NCBI GenBank assembly: GCA_034004605.1
Contig: JAVEWJ010000006.1
Location: 1 to 42,807 of the forward strand
Source of the DNA: JAVEWJ01 sp034004605
GTDB lineage: Bacteria > Patescibacteriota > Gracilibacteria > UBA1369 > LOWO2-01-FULL-3
Reading direction: 5' to 3'
DNA length: 42,807 nucleotides
The position numbers and the translations under genes are program-made. The notes below the pieces were generated by a model. It saw only the letters and a program-made list of their open reading frames with translations, made no database searches and was not told where the DNA came from. The number at the start of each line of letters is the position of its first letter. Within the stretch, counting starts at the first letter, position 1. Shown piece after piece: positions 40,702 to 42,807 of the stretch.

Positions 40702-41715
40702 AGGCGAATAAACCCAATCTTCTTCTTTGGAACTCTGATTTTTCACTATGCTTTGATGCAGAATTTGGTGATGGACCGCACAAAGTGGTTTTAAATTAAT
40801 GTGATTTGCGTGATGCGCGAAATGAATCGGGTGGTGAATGTGATCTCTCGGGCGCCGGCATCCCGGAAAGGAACATGTGTGTGAAATCGATTTTCGGATT
40901 AGTGATGGAATATGGCGTGTGGGCTTCAACTTTTGAGTGGTGAGTAGTCGAATTTTTGTAAGTTTTCGGATGCCTTGGATGCTTAAGTCTTCTTTGGATT
41001 TTTTTATCGGTCTTGAATTTAAAGGGGACAATTTTAAATCGTTTTTGGCAAGCGCGATCCGGGGGCGATGGCTTTTGGAGGCGAATGTTTCGCGAGAAGT
41101 GTTTGAGTCAGAAAGTTCCGATTTAAGGCGAATAAGCTCTAAAAGCATCATTTCCAGTGCATCACGATTTGAGAGGGCAGAAAGGTCTTTCTTGAGCGCG
41201 TAAAAGGCTTCTTTGGCTTTATGAGTAAGCTCGATTTTTAAAGTATCCAGCCCTAAGTTTTCAGCCATTTTTTGGACATCCGCCACTTTTGCCGAATTGG
41301 AAGTGCCAAGAAGAGACTCCCCCATTGTCTTTTGGTAGGCTTTTTCGTGAATTGTGATTTTTCGAAGTCCTTCCCTTGTCATAGTGCGTGCTTTATCGCA
41401 CCAAAACTTTTCCGTATCCTTGGATGCCACTCGACTTATAATTTCTATTTTGGAAAGACCCTGCGATTTAATGAGGGATTTAAGCTCCGACATATTTTCC
41501 AATTTTTGGTCTATTTTTAGGGCTTTATTCACAAGCCTTGTAGAAAGCCCGGCCAGTCGAAGTGCATAATCATAGATGGAAGAAAAACCCGCTTTTTGCC
41601 AAATTTTCTCCTTTTCTATTGCGGGAAGAAGAGACAAAAGTGCATTAGTGCATTCTCTTCTCGATGCTCCGAGAGCCGCAAAATCTTTGTGTATTTTAAG
41701 GTCTTTTTCAGTCAT
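40696..41715 (-). CDS. HNH endonuclease, DUF222-like N-terminus
   Basis: The C-terminal 60 residues hold a zinc-type HNH nuclease: CSFPGC, then HIHHPIHFAHHANHINLKPLC, ending AVHH, the betabeta-alpha-metal pattern. The preceding RHIPSLIRKS block is the usual lead-in. The N-terminal 200 residues are helical (MTEKDLKIHKDFAAL...) as in the DUF222-like proteins that often carry such nucleases. These are usually mobile or multicopy. It lies alone and antisense between pilC and the pilin locus, so it interrupts an otherwise single-direction pilus cluster. Residues SKSHRPRI are encoded by the region of the third copy of the dispersed repeat (41060-41088). No clear promoter is seen for it. Confidence 0.85.
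   Translation of the reverse strand: MTEKDLKIHKDFAALGASRRECTNALLSLLPAIEKEKIWQKAGFSSIYDYALRLAGLSTRLVNKALKIDQKLENMSELKSLIKSQGLSKIEIISRVASKDTEKFWCDKARTMTREGLRKITIHEKAYQKTMGESLLGTSNSAKVADVQKMAENLGLDTLKIELTHKAKEAFYALKKDLSALSNRDALEMMLLELIRLKSELSDSNTSRETFASKSHRPRIALAKNDLKLSPLNSRPIKKSKEDLSIQGIRKLTKIRLLTTQKLKPTRHIPSLIRKSISHTCSFPGCRRPRDHIHHPIHFAHHANHINLKPLCAVHHQILHQSIVKNQSSKEEDWVYSPL
41060..41088. repeat. 29-bp dispersed repeat, diverged copy 3 inside the HNH gene
   Basis: It shares CGGG.GCGATGGCTT.TGG and GCG with copies at 17919-17947 and 41958-41986 on the plus strand. Within the HNH gene (minus strand) it encodes part of SKSHRPRI, so the other copies may be relics of HNH genes. Confidence 0.45.
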
Positions 41716-42054
41716 TGCGCTGGATTATTTTGCAAATCAAGTGTATCAAAAACTCACCACTTTTTCAAGAGTAAATTTCCTAAATTTCTTGCGGATTTTA
41801 TTGTTTGTTTCTAAATAATATTGTTGATTTGAGAGGGCGAGAATGGATGGTAAAATGTTCGATTATGAAAATGTAAGTAAGAAAAAATGATCAATTCAAA
41901 GTTGAATAAAGGGAAAAATATTTTTAAAACAATTTGTAGCTTTTGAAAAGCGTGACACGGGAGCGATGGCTTGTGGTAGCGGATTTTTGTGACGAAGGGA
42001 TTCTGAATAGGCGGAGAAGAATGTGGCAGAAGGGATGAAGTGGGTTTGGATGGC
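41716..42054. other. Non-coding stretch between the HNH gene and the pilin locus
   Basis: No gene is supported here. It holds copy 2 of the 29-bp repeat and a second partial match (GATGGCTTGTG at 42049-42059). A minus-strand frame over about 41940-42060 reads ...ATTSHRSRVTLFK, close to ASKSHRPRIALAK of the HNH protein, then meets a stop. This suggests a decayed HNH gene fragment. Confidence 0.45.
41958..41986 (+). repeat. 29-bp dispersed repeat, copy 2
   Basis: It matches copy 1 (17919-17947) at 25 of 29 positions. It is intergenic, about 240 bases upstream of the HNH start and 70 bases upstream of the pseudogene promoter. Confidence 0.6.
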
Positions 42055-42083
42055 TTGTGTTGCGAATAGAGTATCGTTATAAT
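42055..42083 (+). promoter_or_regulatory. Promoter retained upstream of the pilin pseudogene
   Basis: TTGTGT (42055-42060), 17 bases, then TATAAT (42078-42083) followed by a T run. It resembles the intact pilin promoter (42517-42545), including the T run and the preceding 'TATC.T' bases. Confidence 0.6.
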
Positions 42084-42127
42084 TTTTTTGTATATAACTA
42101 TTATTTTCTACTTTTCCAGTCCTTCAT

Positions 42128-42384
42128 GGGGCTCCTGAAAAAGGACGAGATACTCAAAGAATCGCCTACCTTCAAAAACTTCAAAAAGTAATTGTAAATG
42201 CCTATATTGTAGTAATTATATTTATTATTCTGCACCCTCAACAGACTATGAATTCGGGCTTTATGCAAAAGTGGAGAAAATAAGGAATGGGAATGCAAGC
42301 TGCTTCGCACTCGAGACTAATCCAATGGACAAAACAAAGCCCATTTCGGCCGATGATGCTTGTTATTCAATTTTAACACAATGA
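42128..42384 (+). pseudogene. Decayed type IV pilin copy
   Basis: Bases 42128-42202 match the intact pilin (42724-42798) at 66 of 75 positions. They read GAPEKGRDTQRIAYLQKLQK against GAPAKGRDTQRIADLQKLQK. The leader, start codon, prepilin signal and hydrophobic helix are missing: the match begins only 45 bases after the -10 element, against about 178 in the intact gene. The frame shifts near 42202, and the other frame continues as a plausible pilin C-terminus (DYEFGLYAKVEKI, NGNASCFALET, ISADDACYSILTQ) to a TGA at 42382-42384. So at least two deletions, or a deletion and a frameshift, have removed the middle. It cannot make a working pilin by itself, but could donate sequence to the intact copy by recombination. 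Confidence 0.8.
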
Positions 42385-42516
42385 AATAAAAAAACTCTGA
42401 CGATTTTTGTCAATGAAAGGTTTTTTGGTGGGTTTTAAGGCTTAGTGTTGAGAATAAAATGCGATTGAGTAGTCGGATTTTTGCCTTAAACTGGGCGTGT
42501 TCGGTGTGTGATTGCC

Positions 42517-42545
42517 TTGTAATGCTGTGTGGCTATCATTATAAT
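42517..42545 (+). promoter_or_regulatory. Pilin promoter
   Basis: TTGTAA (42517-42522) and a perfect TATAAT (42540-42545) with a 17-base spacer, giving a leader of roughly 75 bases before the pilin start. Confidence 0.7.
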
Positions 42546-42627
42546 TTTTTCGTAAAATCTCGCGGTTTTGGAGAGAGAATCGCGATGAATACCTCATCAT
42601 ATATATTTAACATTTAACCTAAGAAAA

Positions 42628-42807
42628 ATGTGTAAAAACCGAAAAGGCTTTACGCTGATCGAGCTTCTGATCGTAATCACGATCATCGGTATCCTTGCTG
42701 TGGCATTCCTTCCCACACTACTTGGAGCACCGGCAAAAGGACGCGATACTCAAAGAATCGCCGACCTTCAAAAACTTCAAAAAGTAATGGTGAATGCGGA
42801 TTTGGAG
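42628..42807 (+). CDS. Type IV pilin (prepilin), 3' end beyond the window
   Basis: The first 60 residues are visible. MCKNRKG is a short positive leader, cut by prepilin peptidase before F8. FTLIELLIVITIIGILAVAF is the class III hydrophobic helix, with E5 of the mature protein present. The soluble part begins LPTLLGAPAKGRDTQRIADL. This is the pilus subunit or a pseudopilin for the PilN/O/B/C machinery upstream, and it is transcribed from its own promoter. A diverged, broken copy lies about 600 bases upstream. The frame stays open to the last base of the window. Confidence 0.93.
   Translation, partial: MCKNRKGFTLIELLIVITIIGILAVAFLPTLLGAPAKGRDTQRIADLQKLQKVMVNADLE

Noticed and set aside
42101..42310. 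69-codon minus-strand frame
   Set aside because: It is the antisense of the pilin pseudogene, which explains the sequence better.

Overview
This window looks like chromosomal DNA of a Candidate Phyla Radiation (Patescibacteria) bacterium. It is AT-rich, codes densely on both strands, and carries several long helical proteins with no recognisable family. Core genes are interleaved with S-layer (SLH), LytR-CpsA-Psr, CapA-like and type IV pilus genes. UGA is an ordinary stop: rlmH and capA, for example, end in TGA, and long frames contain no internal TGA. The UGA-to-Gly code of Gracilibacteria/Absconditabacteria therefore does not apply. A Peregrinibacteria-like host is my inference, not something the sequence proves. 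Most genes lack a clear Shine-Dalgarno (SD) sequence. Many have a sigma70-type promoter with a 17-bp spacer close upstream.

Layout. 1-2100: an unknown protein with two PH-like repeats, then a GC-rich cassette (strong promoter, perfect SD, small membrane protein, perfect terminator) and a separate small transcription unit that looks like a non-coding RNA. 2095-6670: thioredoxin, RNase HI, RlmH, a monothiol-type glutaredoxin, a CapA-like phosphatase and a beta-CASP RNase. 6675-11220: a helical unknown, a second SD-bearing cassette (ExoX-C-like zinc protein), a CrtI-like desaturase and RlmA. 11370-16290: tRNA-Gly(TCC) running into an LCP protein, an RlmD/RumA-type methyltransferase and a bactofilin-like membrane protein. 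16460-22200: CCA-adding enzyme, TsaD, HisRS, an SLH protein and a small membrane protein. 22231-31890: a roughly 1200-residue MORN-repeat protein with a small partner, a tandem repeat, an NrnA-like phosphoesterase, and a miaA-recJ-SLH operon.

31976-35960: a 932-residue protein whose C-terminus carries the motifs of a RelA/SpoT (ppGpp synthetase) domain, in an architecture I do not recognise. It is followed by rplJ-rplL behind an L10-leader attenuator. 35956-42807: a type IV pilus operon (PilN-like, PilO-like, PilB, PilC), an HNH endonuclease on the opposite strand, a decayed pilin copy that keeps its promoter, and the start of an intact pilin gene cut off by the window edge.

The most unusual items are the RelA/SpoT-like giant protein, the pilin pseudogene beside the live pilin with HNH-like relics nearby, and the small RNA candidate whose loop displays an anti-SD-like CCUCCUU next to a gene with two AAGGAGG sites. 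The L10-leader attenuator, the MORN-repeat giant and the two SD/terminator cassettes are also worth a second look.
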